64,000 nt of DNA from Gryllotalpicola protaetiae (lineage in GTDB: Bacteria; Actinomycetota; Actinomycetes; Actinomycetales; Microbacteriaceae). The translations under genes and the position numbers were made by a program. A model generated the notes under the pieces. It saw only the letters and a list, made by a program, of their open reading frames with translations, had not been told where the DNA came from and searched no databases. The stretch's first letter is position 1. Every line of letters begins with the position of its first letter. The stretch lies in the NCBI RefSeq assembly GCF_003627055.1, contig NZ_CP032624.1, positions 1 through 64,000 of the forward strand. Reading direction: 5' to 3'. Shown piece by piece: positions 1 to 7,742 of this stretch.

Positions 1-39
1 AGCTTCCTCGAAGTTCGTCACTTGGTGCTGCTCCTTCAT
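1..39 (-). CDS. 5' end of an unidentified gene (partial)
   Basis: An ATG at 39 on the minus strand opens a frame reading MKEQHQVTNFEEA to the window edge. It begins 5 nt after the stop of the GAF-SpoIIE gene, so it is probably the next gene of the same operon. Only 13 codons are visible. A GTG six codons in (reading VTNFEEA) is an alternative start. Partners of SpoIIE-type phosphatases are often STAS-domain antagonists or anti-sigma kinases, but nothing in these 13 residues shows which this is. Confidence 0.4.
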   Translation of the reverse strand, partial: MKEQHQVTNFEEA

Positions 40-43
40 CTCG

Positions 44-1221
44 TTAGGCCGCGGCCACCCGCCTGACGGCGAGAGCCGTGACGTCGTCCGTCGCCGCTTC
101 TGCCACTGCGAACTCCACGATCTTGTCGACGATCTGCCGGCAGCTGAGCGACGGGTCCAGGATCGCCTCGAGCTTCGCCTCTGCCGCGTCGAAGGAGTCG
201 TCGAGCACATCGAAGACCCCGTCGGAGACGACGACCAGCAGCTCGTCCTCCGCCAGCACATCCAGCGCCTTCGTCCAGGCGTCCTCCACCGGCATCCCGA
301 GCGGAAGATAGTCCTGATAGAGCCGCCGATAGCCGCGATGTGAAGCGATGATCGCGAGTCCATGGCCCGCGTCGACATAGTCGAGCTCGCCGGTGCTCGG
401 GTCGAGGCGTCCCACCCACAGCGTCGAGAATCGGCTGTTGGCTTCGAGGTCATGGCGCGTCGTCGTCGACGTGCTCGCCACGGCGTCGCCGACATCCGTG
501 TATCTCGAATGACCGCGCAGCACGGCGCGCACCTCCGATGCGATGAGCGAAGCCGCGAGCCCCTTGCCCATGACGTCACCGAGCACCACCTGCAGGCGCT
601 TGCCGCCGCCGTCAGGGTCGTTCACCACGAACCAGTCGAAATAGTCGCCCCCCGCCTCACGGGCGGGTTGCACGCGACCGGCGATCTCGACGCCGGCGAT
701 ATCGGGTGCGGATGTCGGCAGCATCAGCTGCTGCACCTGACCTGCCAGATCCATCTCCTCCTGCACGGCGAGCTCGCGCTCGAGCAGAGCCCCCAGGTCG
801 GCCAGCATCTCGCGCTGCTGCCTGCCCAGGGTGCGCGGCACCAGGTCGAGGATGCACAGCGCGCCGATGTTCTGCCCGCTCTGTCCGCGGACCGGGATGC
901 CCGCGTAGAAGCGGACGCGCGGGGGCCGACCACGGCAGGGATCGTCGCGAAGCGCTCGTCCTCCCTCAGGTCCCGGACCTCGAGCACTTCGTCGTGTTGG
1001 ACAGTCACGCGACAGATCGAGTCCTCGACCGGCGTCTCCCCCTTCGGGTAGCCGACGGAGGCCACTGTGAACTGCGAGTCCTGCCCGATGAGGTTCAGCG
1101 CCGCGATCGGTGCTCCGAAGATGGCCTGGGCGAGGCGCACGACGCGGTCGTAGCGCTCCCCCGGCACGCTCAGGGCGACAGCCTCCGCCTCGTGACGGCC
1201 AGTGCTCGCGGGCAGCGCCAT
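44..1221 (-). pseudogene. GAF-SpoIIE (PP2C-type) serine phosphatase, single frameshift
   Basis: The product would be an RsbU-like phosphatase, about 392 residues if the frame is restored. The ATG at 1221 opens a GAF domain (motifs PIAALNLIG, DSICRVTV, VRDLREDERF) that continues to about 925. The rest of the GAF domain (VRFYAGIPV, IGALCILD) and the whole SpoIIE domain are in another frame. A G run of five at 921-925 is one base short; adding one G joins the two frames. The SpoIIE part keeps its metal-binding motifs GGDYFDW, GDVMGKG, VVSDGVFD and TDDVTALAV. In this family the enzyme dephosphorylates an anti-sigma-factor antagonist. The ATG lies 9 nt after the stop of the roadblock-like gene, so the two are probably co-transcribed. 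Sequencing error, true mutation and programmed slippage cannot be told apart here. Confidence 0.8.
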
Positions 1222-1229
1222 GATGTCGC

Positions 1230-1649
1230 CTAGACCGCCGCGGCGTCGAGAATCGGCTCGATCTGAAGAACCGAGCGCCGTGTGGCCGACCACCCCATGC
1301 CGAGCGAGGTCTCGCGATTGGTGATGAGCACGACCACCGCCTCGGGGTGGTTGGGAAGCACCATCATGAAGTGGATGGTGTGGCGCGTCGTCATCTGCAT
1401 CTCTTCGAGCAGTCGCTCGCTCGGCACGCCGCGCTTGGATGAGATCAGATCTTCGACGTGGCGCACGGTCTGGCCGCGGAACATCTCGACGGCGGCCGCG
1501 GCGACCGCCTCGAGGTATTCCTCGGTGAAATACGCGACGTGGTGCGCGACCCCGAGCAGATCGCCGTTGCGCAGATCTGCGACCGCACACCCGAGCGCAC
1601 CGTCGACCTCTTGGATGACCGACTCCATCACGTCGTCGAGAGCGCTCAC
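1230..1649 (-). CDS. roadblock/LC7-like regulatory protein
   Basis: A small cytosolic protein of 139 residues if read from the GTG at 1649 (SALDDVMESVIQEVDG). Its alternating strand-helix pattern (LGCAVADLRNGDLLGVAHH, IHFMMVLPNHPEAVVVLITN) fits the roadblock/LC7 fold, used by MglB-like proteins and actinobacterial signalling modules to regulate small GTPases or phosphatases. The frame stays open to a GTG at 1742, preceded by TTGAGG, which would give 170 residues. The extra N-terminus looks unlike a protein, so I prefer the shorter form. It directly precedes the GAF-SpoIIE phosphatase, which suggests a shared signalling function. Family assignment is by pattern only. Confidence 0.6.
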   Translation of the reverse strand: MSALDDVMESVIQEVDGALGCAVADLRNGDLLGVAHHVAYFTEEYLEAVAAAAVEMFRGQTVRHVEDLISSKRGVPSERLLEEMQMTTRHTIHFMMVLPNHPEAVVVLITNRETSLGMGWSATRRSVLQIEPILDAAAV

Positions 1650-1802
1650 CTGCGAAACAGTAGCATTCAGGGCAACGCCCGGCACAGGGTTCCTGATCAG
1701 GACTTTTTGGCACGGCCATGGGATCATGCGCGACCGATTCACGGCCTCAAGGCTGCAGATAGCCAGCGCTCGATGTCGGTCGTCAGTCGAACAATCGTTC
1801 CC

Positions 1803-2228
1803 ATGAAACTATGCGGAAGATGTCGGCTGCAGAAGCCGGTTGCCGAGTTCAACCGTTCGTCACGAAGCCATGACGGGCTCCAAGGCTACTGTCGCGACTG
1901 CCAAAAGGCCCACTACCGCGGAAACGCCGTCCGCCATAGAGCGAACGTCAGGCGGACGGAGAAGGCGAGACTTCAGCGTGCCCGCGCAATCGTCTATGAA
2001 GCAATCAAAGCCGGCTGCGTCGATTGCGGCTTTCGCGATATCCGAGCTCTTCAGTTCGACCACGTCCGTGGCGAGAAAATCGGGGACATCAGCCGGATGA
2101 TCCAGCGCGGCGTCGGGTTCCCGATGCTGCGCGCCGAGATCGCCAAATGCGAGGTACGTTGCGCGAACTGCCACAGCATCGCCACCGCGGAGCGGCGAGC
2201 CAACGACTGGCACAGGGACTATCTCTAG
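1803..2228 (+). CDS. HNH-type endonuclease with Cys4 N-terminal zinc motif
   Basis: The protein has 141 residues from ATG 1803. Residues 4-33 form a CxxC...CxxC knuckle (C4, C7, C30, C33), as in many small phage-type HNH proteins. The HNH part has CxxC at 72-75, a D-H pair at 86-87 (FDHVRGEK) and CxNCH at 120-124. These residues fit a zinc-stabilised beta-beta-alpha-metal nuclease. It lies alone, divergent from the roadblock/phosphatase operon, and ends 7 nt before the 3' end of tRNA-Arg. No terminase, portal or integrase is nearby, so it is a solitary HNH gene of unknown target. Confidence 0.7.
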   Translation: MKLCGRCRLQKPVAEFNRSSRSHDGLQGYCRDCQKAHYRGNAVRHRANVRRTEKARLQRARAIVYEAIKAGCVDCGFRDIRALQFDHVRGEKIGDISRMIQRGVGFPMLRAEIAKCEVRCANCHSIATAERRANDWHRDYL

Positions 2229-2234
2229 CGTGCG

Positions 2235-2307
2235 TGCCCCCGGCGAGAGTCGAACTCGCGACAAAAAGATTAGAAGGCTTCTGCTCTATCCACTGAGCTA
2301 CGGGGGC
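2235..2307 (-). tRNA. tRNA-Arg (anticodon TCT)
   Basis: This is a full 73-nt cloverleaf on the minus strand. The acceptor stem GCCCCCG pairs with CGGGGGC, the D-arm is GCTCAGTGGATAGAGC, the anticodon loop is CTTCTAA (anticodon TCT), and the T-arm is GCGAG-TTCGACT-CTCGC. The discriminator base is A, and CCA is not encoded. Base pair 31-39 in the anticodon stem is a C-T mismatch, which I recall from other actinobacterial tRNA-Arg(TCT) genes. Confidence 0.95.
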
Positions 2308-2331
2308 TCGAGGAAAGTTTATCGAATGGCC

Positions 2332-2592
2332 TTAGAGCGCCTTGGACGCCGCGACGAGAACCTGATTAAGCGTCGGCACGCCCTCGGCGCGGAAGACCTC
2401 GGCTCCCCCGGCATCCGTGACGATCACCGTCGGGGTCGAGCGGATGCCTGCCTGCTCGGCATCCGCCTCGAATCGCACCACGTCCTTCTCGACCACCGCA
2501 GCGCCTGGGATCAGCCGGCCTGCCTCGGCGAGCACGGCGCGGGTCGACATGCACGGCCCGCAGAAGGCGGAGGTGAAGAGCGTCAGCTGCAC
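2332..2592 (-). CDS. thioredoxin/glutaredoxin-like small redox protein
   Basis: The protein has 86 residues. It begins with a beta strand followed by the redox motif C11-G-P-C14 (LFTSAFCGPCMSTRAVL) and has the cis-proline motif STPTVIV near residue 53. Both are hallmarks of a thioredoxin fold in a compact cytosolic form. The usual role is thiol-disulfide exchange with protein partners; no partner can be read from the neighbours. It is convergent with none and divergent from orn, 41 bp away. Confidence 0.85.
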   Translation of the reverse strand: MQLTLFTSAFCGPCMSTRAVLAEAGRLIPGAAVVEKDVVRFEADAEQAGIRSTPTVIVTDAGGAEVFRAEGVPTLNQVLVAASKAL

Positions 2593-2633
2593 GGTTCCAG
2601 CCTAAGCAAAAGGGTGCGCAATAGGATCGACGC

Positions 2634-3254
2634 ATGTCTGCCGCCTCGGATCGCCTCGTCTGGATCGACTGTGAGATGACGGGGCTCGACCCCGACAAGG
2701 ACGAGCTGGTCGAGATCGCGGTGGTCATCACCGACTCCGAGCTGAAGCCCGTCGACGCCGGGCTCGACATCGTCATCAAGGCGAGCGACGACGCGCTGGC
2801 GGGCATGGGCGACTTCGTCCGCAACATGCACACGACGAGCGGCCTCATCACCGAGATCCCGAACGGCAAGAGCCTCGCAGAAGCCGAGTACGAGGTCATG
2901 GAGTACGTGCTCTCGCACGTGCCCGACGAGGGCAAGGCGCCGCTCGCCGGCAACACCATCGGCACCGACCGCATGTTCATCACGAAGTACATGCCGCGCC
3001 TCGACGCCCACCTGCACTATCGCTCGATCGACGTGAGCTCGATCAAGGAGTTGTCCCGCCGCTGGTTCCCGCGCGTCTACTTCCAGGCCCCGGAGAAGGC
3101 GGGGGGCCACCGCGCGCTCGCCGACATCCTCGAATCGATCCGCGAGCTCGACTACTACCGCAAGGCCGTTTTCATCGCGGAACCCGGCCCCAGCAGCGAA
3201 GACGCCCTCGCCGTCGCCACCGCCGTGGTGAACGAGTGGGCTCCGCTGATGTAA
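2634..3254 (+). CDS. orn: oligoribonuclease
   Basis: A 206-residue 3'-5' exoribonuclease of the DEDDh family that clears very short RNAs (2-5 nt, including pGpG) in the cytosol. The first exonuclease motif is WIDCEMTGLD at residues 10-19, with the DxE metal ligands. The last motif is GGHRALADI, with the catalytic His. Length is typical for the family (about 180-210). The ATG at 2634 precedes a clear MSAASDRLVWIDCEMTG start. tRNA-His follows 45 bp downstream in the same direction. Confidence 0.97.
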   Translation: MSAASDRLVWIDCEMTGLDPDKDELVEIAVVITDSELKPVDAGLDIVIKASDDALAGMGDFVRNMHTTSGLITEIPNGKSLAEAEYEVMEYVLSHVPDEGKAPLAGNTIGTDRMFITKYMPRLDAHLHYRSIDVSSIKELSRRWFPRVYFQAPEKAGGHRALADILESIRELDYYRKAVFIAEPGPSSEDALAVATAVVNEWAPLM

Positions 3255-3298
3255 TACACTTGACGGGTTGCCCGCCCTCGTTCTGAGGTGGGGCGCAT

Positions 3299-3372
3299 GG
3301 TGGTCGTAGCTCAGTCGGTAGAGCACCTGGTTGTGGTCCAGGGGGTCGCGGGTTCAATCCCCGTCGATCACC
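3299..3372 (+). tRNA. tRNA-His (anticodon GTG)
   Basis: A cloverleaf with acceptor GTGGTCG/CGATCAC, D-arm GCTCAGTCGGTAGAGC, anticodon stem-loop CCTGGTTGTGGTCCAGG (anticodon GTG) and T-arm CGGGTTCAATCCCCG-like. An extra G at 3299 serves as G-1 and can pair with discriminator C at 3372, the identity feature of tRNA-His. Confidence 0.95.
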
Positions 3373-3390
3373 CCAGCATGGTTTTGAGCC

Positions 3391-4050
3391 ATGAACTTCT
3401 ATCGTGATCGGCGCGAGGCCGGCAAGGTTCTTGCCGACGCCGTCATGGTGCGGCTCGACGGCACGGTGTCCGAGGCCATCGTCCTCGGCCTCCCCCGCGG
3501 CGGGGTGCCCGTCGCCGCCGAGGTCGCGCAGACGCTTGCCGGCCCGCTCGACGTGCTCATCGTGCGCAAGCTCGGCGTCCCAGGCTCGCCCGAGGTCGCG
3601 ATGGGTGCGATCGCCTCCGTGGGCGGCGAGCTGGCGGTGGTCGCCAACGACGAATTGCGTGCGCGGGTCGTCGACGACGGCGGTGCGGATGCCTGGCCTG
3701 ACGCCCTCGCCCGCGAGCGGGCCGAGCTGGAACGCCGTGCCGCCGCCTATCGCGGCGCCCGCCCGCCCCTCGACCTCACCGGCCGCAGGGTGATCCTCGT
3801 CGACGACGGCATCGCAACCGGCGCCACGATGCGCGCGGCCGCCGCCGCAGCGCGCCAGCTCGGCCCGCGGTCGCTCATCGCAGCCGCGCCGGTTGTGCTC
3901 CCCGGCGCGCGAGGATCGGTGCAGGCATCCGTCGACGATCTCGTCTGCCCCTGGTACCCGAGCGCCTTCCTCGGCGTCGGGCAGGCCTACCTCGACTTCA
4001 CCCAGACGAGCGATGACGAGGTGCGCCGCCTGCTCGTCGGTGGTCAGTGA
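3391..4050 (+). CDS. phosphoribosyltransferase-family protein
   Basis: A 219-residue type I PRTase-fold protein. The PRPP-binding loop VILVDDGIATGATMRA starts near residue 133. Upstream motifs GLPRGGVPVAAEVA and VRKLGVPGSPEVAMGAIA are typical of the stand-alone phosphoribosyltransferase group often found beside universal stress proteins or dienelactone hydrolases. The substrate base is unknown, and several members of this group may not be true transferases. The ATG is 19 bp after tRNA-His. The gene is convergent with the stress protein gene and overlaps its stop by 7 bp. Confidence 0.9.
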   Translation: MNFYRDRREAGKVLADAVMVRLDGTVSEAIVLGLPRGGVPVAAEVAQTLAGPLDVLIVRKLGVPGSPEVAMGAIASVGGELAVVANDELRARVVDDGGADAWPDALARERAELERRAAAYRGARPPLDLTGRRVILVDDGIATGATMRAAAAAARQLGPRSLIAAAPVVLPGARGSVQASVDDLVCPWYPSAFLGVGQAYLDFTQTSDDEVRRLLVGGQ

Positions 4051-4538
4051 CGAGCGGATGCCGCGACCGGCGCTCCCTCGGCCGGCTTCGCCGCGACGGG
4101 TGCGTCGTGCACGACGAGCACCGGGCACTTCGCGTGCTCGGCCACCGCCATGCTGACCGAGCCGAGCATCAGACCCGCGAACCCGCCGTGCCCGCGGCTG
4201 CCGACGACGAGCATGTCGGCATCCCGGCTCTCTTCGATCAGCACGCGCGCCGGCGAGCCGTTGCGCACCAGCGCGGTCAGCGAGCCAGGTGGGGTAGCGC
4301 CCCACACCTTAGTCTTCGCCTCCCCGATCGAGTCGCGGGCCCAGCTCTCGAAGAGCTCGGCGTCGACCGGGTAGGCGCCAGCGCCGATCGACGGGTACTG
4401 CCACACCGCGACGAGGTGGAGGCGGGCGCCGAGTGCATCCGCCAGCGCCGCCGCGCGACGCAGTGCCGCTATCGACCGCTCAGAGCCGTCGAGCCCGACC
4501 ACGATCTTGGGCGTCTCGCCCACAGCCATAGTGTTCAT
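4044..4538 (-). CDS. universal stress protein (UspA family)
   Basis: A single-domain UspA protein of 164 residues from ATG 4538; the ATG at 4529 is an alternative. It starts with the strand IVVGLDGSERSIAALRRA and has the nucleotide-binding motif VVGSRGHGGFAGLMLGSV followed by the terminal strand CPVLVVHD. The intact G-2x-G-9x-G(S) pattern suggests ATP binding. A DosR-box-like site lies about 95-110 bp upstream and a DosR-like response regulator is encoded 0.5 kb away. In mycobacteria several Usp genes belong to the DosR regulon, so the same control is inferred here. Confidence 0.92.
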   Translation of the reverse strand: MNTMAVGETPKIVVGLDGSERSIAALRRAAALADALGARLHLVAVWQYPSIGAGAYPVDAELFESWARDSIGEAKTKVWGATPPGSLTALVRNGSPARVLIEESRDADMLVVGSRGHGGFAGLMLGSVSMAVAEHAKCPVLVVHDAPVAAKPAEGAPVAASARH

Positions 4539-4632
4539 GGGGGCAGTCTCGCGCCGCCTCGCGTGCGCGCACCGGGTCTTTCGACTCATCGCCCTTCTGC
4601 GCTCGCATAGACCGGCGTAGCCTGAGCCTCGT

Positions 4633-4648
4633 AGGGACTTTCGCCCCT
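4633..4648. promoter_or_regulatory. DosR/DevR-box-like operator
   Basis: The sequence AGGGACTTTCGCCCCT matches the actinobacterial DosR consensus GGGACTTNNGNCCCT at every defined base. It sits between the divergent Usp gene (start 4538, minus) and the hypothetical gene that precedes the DosR-like regulator (start 4710, plus). It could therefore serve both directions. Confidence 0.6.
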
Positions 4649-4709
4649 GGCAGCCCCGCGTTGCAACCACGAATCTTGCAGATAAGGCAGTCGATCCTGC
4701 CGGATCGAG

Positions 4710-5045
4710 GTGCGAACCGTGTTGATGCTCGAGCGACCGAGCCCACGCGCCGCTGGCGTGCTGGGCACGCACGGAAGCATGGTCGCTACCGTGCGCGTGC
4801 CGGACGAGGGCCGAGCGGGCGTCGCGGCGTCTGCCATGCACGAGGTGCAGCTCGTCGCGCGCGAGGTCGACCTCGACACCTGCGCCGTCTACGTCGACGG
4901 ACGCAAGCGGGGCTGGATCCACCGTGACGGGCACTACTACGTCGCGTACGCCGGGCAGATCCCCGAGCGCGCCCGCGACTGCGGTCACGCGCTCCTCTGG
5001 GACGAAGCCGCCGCGCTGCTGCTCACGGCGACTGAGGCCGCATGA
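4710..5045 (+). CDS. hypothetical protein coupled to the DosR-like regulator
   Basis: A 111-residue protein that I do not recognise. A compact core (VQLVAREVDLDTCAVYVDG, GWIHRDGHYYVAYAG) suggests a small beta-rich domain. No signal peptide or membrane segment is visible. Its last codons overlap the response regulator start (ATGA at 5042-5045), which indicates translational coupling. A DosR-box-like site lies 62-77 bp upstream of the chosen ATG. The start is uncertain: the ATG six codons in (MLERPSPR) is possible, and the most protein-like part begins near residue 24 (MVATVRVPDEG). Confidence 0.6.
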   Translation: MRTVLMLERPSPRAAGVLGTHGSMVATVRVPDEGRAGVAASAMHEVQLVAREVDLDTCAVYVDGRKRGWIHRDGHYYVAYAGQIPERARDCGHALLWDEAAALLLTATEAA

Positions 5046-5668
5046 CCCGCGTGTTCCTGGTCGACGACCACGAGGTCGTCCGACGCGGCGTCGCCGACCT
5101 GCTCGACCGCGAGCGCGACATCGAGGTCGTCGGCGAGAGCGACGGCGCGACGCATGCGCTCGGCCGCATCCTCGCCACCCGACCCGATGTCGTCCTGCTC
5201 GACGTACGCCTGCCCGACGGCAGCGGCGTCGATGTCTGCCGCGACGTGCTCGCGGCGCTGCCGGAGACGCGCTGCGTGATGCTCACCGCCTATGACGACG
5301 ACGAGGCGGTGTACTCGGCGATCCTCGCCGGGGCGATCGGCTATGTGCTGAAGGACATCCGCGGCAATGGCCTCGTCGACAGCGTGCGGCGTGCCGCCCG
5401 CGGCGAGTCGCTGATCGACGCCGGTCTGCGGGACCGTGTCACGCAGCGCATGCGGCGCGGCACCGACGACCCCCGTTTCGACGCGCTCACGGCGCGTGAG
5501 AAGCAGGTGCTCGCGCTCATCGCCGACGGCCTGTCGAACAAGCAGATCGGCCACGAGATCGGGCTCGCGGAGAAGACGGTGAAGAACTACGTCTCGTCGC
5601 TGCTCGCGAAGCTCGGCCTGCAGAGCCGCACCCAGGCGGCGCTGCTGCAGAGCGGAGCGCGGGACTGA
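5042..5668 (+). CDS. DosR/DevR-like NarL-family response regulator (orphan)
   Basis: A 208-residue receiver plus LuxR-type helix-turn-helix protein. The receiver keeps acidic D8/D9, phospho-acceptor D54 (LLDVRLPDG), T82 and K104, the same positions as in DosR of Mycobacterium tuberculosis. The C-terminal half has LTAREKQVLALIADGLSNK and AEKTVKNYVSSLLAKLGLQ, closely similar to the DosR DNA-binding region. DosR controls hypoxia and dormancy genes, including Usp genes. No sensor kinase gene lies in the neighbourhood, so its partner must be elsewhere. The close match to DosR is from remembered sequence. Confidence 0.88.
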   Translation: MTRVFLVDDHEVVRRGVADLLDRERDIEVVGESDGATHALGRILATRPDVVLLDVRLPDGSGVDVCRDVLAALPETRCVMLTAYDDDEAVYSAILAGAIGYVLKDIRGNGLVDSVRRAARGESLIDAGLRDRVTQRMRRGTDDPRFDALTAREKQVLALIADGLSNKQIGHEIGLAEKTVKNYVSSLLAKLGLQSRTQAALLQSGARD

Positions 5669-5712
5669 CCGCCTCGAGGCGCACGCTTCACGTGCCCCTC
5701 GACGGCCAGGTA

Positions 5713-7083
5713 TCAGCGGTGGCCTGAGACCAGGTCGGCGAGGCGCGCGAGCGGTGAGGTGGTCGGCCGCCCGGCCTGCTCGGCGCGGTCCGCGGCGTGG
5801 TACAGCGCGTACAGGGCCTGCACCGCGACCCAGCGCAGGGGCTCAGGCTCCCATGTCCGCACCCGATGGCCCACCCACGGCAGCGTCACGAGTTCGCTGT
5901 CGCGCTCGAGGATCAGGTCGGCGAGCGTGCGCCCTGCGAGGTTCGTCGAGGCGACACCGGTGCCCACATAGCCGCCGGCCCACGCGAGCCCCGTCCCCCG
6001 GTCGAGCCCGACGGTCGCGGACCAGTCGCGCGGCACGCCCAGCACACCCGACCACGCGTGATCGAGTCGGACCCCGTGCAACACCGGCCAGAACCGCTCA
6101 ATCAGCGCGCGCAGCTCGGCGACCGTCGTCGCGGACGTCCGACCGTCGCTGTCAACCCCTGAGCCGTAGCGATACGGGCGCCCGCGCCCGCCGAACGCGA
6201 TGCGGTCGTCGGCCGTGCGCTGCGCGTACATGTATGCGTGGGCGAGATCGCCGAGCGTCTCGCGCCCGTCCCACCCGATTTCGGCCCAGACGGATGCCGG
6301 CAGCGGCGCCGTCACGACGAGGGAGGAGTTGAGGGGCAGCCACTCGCGATGGAACTGCCGGAACCGCGCGGTGAAGCCTTCGGTGGCGCGTACGATCACC
6401 GGCGCCTTCACCATGCCGTGCGCCGTGAGAGCGTGGTGGGGTTCGATCGCCTCGACGCGTGTGCTTTCGTGCAGCTCGACGCCGAGACGCAAGATCTGCT
6501 CCCGCAGGCCGCGTGCGAGCTTCGCGGGGTGCAGCCGCGCCGTATGCGGGTGCCACGCTGCGCCGAGAGCGCCGGCGATGTTGATCCGCCCGCGCGCCTC
6601 AGCTTCTGACAGCAGCTCGACGCCGCTCTCCGGCCACGCCTGCTCGGCCTTCGCGAAGGCGACCAGACGTCCGAGTTGGGCCCGATCGGTCGCGACCGTG
6701 AACTCGCCCCCCTTGACGATGTCGGCGTCGATGCTCTCAGCCTCCGCGACGCGGATCACCTCGTCGACCGTCTCGTTCGCGAGCTGCTGGAATCGCGCGA
6801 CCGCCGAGCGTCCGTGCTTCGCGAGATACTGCTCGCGGCCACCGGTGATCGAGTTCGCGAGCCAGCCACCGTTGCGGCCAGAGGCGCCGTACCCGGCGAA
6901 GCGCTGCTCGAGCACCACGACGCGCAGCGAGGGCTGCGCCTTCTTCAGGTAGTACGCGGTCCACAGCCCGGTGTAGCCGGCGCCGACGATGCACACATCG
7001 GCCTCGATCGGACCATCGAGCGCCGGGCGTTGCGCCACCTGCTCGAGCTGGGACCACCAGAACGAGACCTCGCCGTTCCTCAC
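5713..7083 (-). CDS. FAD-dependent amine/amino-acid oxidase (DAO family)
   Basis: A 456-residue flavoprotein. The dinucleotide-binding motif VCIVGAGYTGLWTAYYLK is near residues 30-47, followed by ASGRNGGWLAN, a signature of DadA/PuuB-like oxidoreductases. The C-terminal FAD-contact region WAGGYVGTGVASTNLAGRT is also present. Such enzymes oxidise amines or D-amino acids; gamma-glutamylputrescine oxidase is the nearest group I recall, but the substrate cannot be read from the sequence. The gene stands alone, divergent from the metallopeptidase gene with only 23 bp between starts. Confidence 0.88.
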   Translation of the reverse strand: MRNGEVSFWWSQLEQVAQRPALDGPIEADVCIVGAGYTGLWTAYYLKKAQPSLRVVVLEQRFAGYGASGRNGGWLANSITGGREQYLAKHGRSAVARFQQLANETVDEVIRVAEAESIDADIVKGGEFTVATDRAQLGRLVAFAKAEQAWPESGVELLSEAEARGRINIAGALGAAWHPHTARLHPAKLARGLREQILRLGVELHESTRVEAIEPHHALTAHGMVKAPVIVRATEGFTARFRQFHREWLPLNSSLVVTAPLPASVWAEIGWDGRETLGDLAHAYMYAQRTADDRIAFGGRGRPYRYGSGVDSDGRTSATTVAELRALIERFWPVLHGVRLDHAWSGVLGVPRDWSATVGLDRGTGLAWAGGYVGTGVASTNLAGRTLADLILERDSELVTLPWVGHRVRTWEPEPLRWVAVQALYALYHAADRAEQAGRPTTSPLARLADLVSGHR

Positions 7084-7106
7084 GGCTCCAACGCTATCGT
7101 GGCGCT

Positions 7107-7457
7107 GTGCTGCAGCTGTCCCACGACGACTTCGAGAAGCTCGTCGTCGACGAGCTCGACCGGCTGCCCGACGACATGGTCGACGGGCTCGAGAACGTCG
7201 TCTTCCTCGTCGAGGACCGGCCGGAGGACGGCTCGCTGGACCTGCTCGGCCTCTACGACGGCACCGACCTCACCGAGCGCGACCGATACGGCTTCGGCGA
7301 GCTGCCGGACCGCATCCTCGTCTACCGAGAGCCGCACCTCGCCGTGTGCAACACGCTCGACGAGCTGCGCGACGAGGTGCACACGACGCTCGTGCACGAG
7401 ATCGCGCACTACTACGGCATCGACGACGACGAGCTGCACCGGCTCGGCTGGGCGTAG
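7107..7457 (+). CDS. minimal zincin-like metallopeptidase
   Basis: A 116-residue protein from GTG 7107. The zinc motif H97-E98-x-x-H101-x-x-G (VHEIAHYYGIDD) is followed by the conserved LHRLGW ending, as in the small actinobacterial metallopeptidase family formerly called DUF1025. Length and architecture match that family. There is no signal peptide, so it is expected to act in the cytosol. The physiological substrate is unknown. Confidence 0.88.
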   Translation: MLQLSHDDFEKLVVDELDRLPDDMVDGLENVVFLVEDRPEDGSLDLLGLYDGTDLTERDRYGFGELPDRILVYREPHLAVCNTLDELRDEVHTTLVHEIAHYYGIDDDELHRLGWA

Positions 7458-7469
7458 GGCGGCTTTCCG

Positions 7470-7733
7470 CTAGATATTGGTGTCTTGGTCGTCGACCTCG
7501 ATCGAGTCGCTGGTCGTCGGGTCGAAGCGGTAGCTCACGAACAGCGTGTCCCCCACCTGCCGTGTCGCGCCCGCGACATAGTGCAGTGTCGATGGCAGTC
7601 CCTCGACCGCGACGAAGGCCTCGATGTCCTTCTCGTACTCGCCGTCGATGTAGCTGCGATGCTGGGTCTGTCCTTGAAGGGGGCCGTCGAGGAACTCGGT
7701 GACGTATTCCTTCGCGGTCTCTGCGGTGCTCAT
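7470..7733 (-). CDS. hypothetical protein
   Basis: An 87-residue acidic protein with no signal peptide or membrane span, ending in a very acidic tail (DSIEVDDQDTNI). It may be a small beta-barrel (AFVAVEGLPSTLHYVAGA, GDTLFVSYRFDP). I do not recognise the family. It starts 9 bp after the kinase gene stop and so could be the last gene of the TPP-riboswitch operon. It is convergent with the metallopeptidase. Confidence 0.65.
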   Translation of the reverse strand: MSTAETAKEYVTEFLDGPLQGQTQHRSYIDGEYEKDIEAFVAVEGLPSTLHYVAGATRQVGDTLFVSYRFDPTTSDSIEVDDQDTNI

Positions 7734-7742
7734 GCCGTGAAT

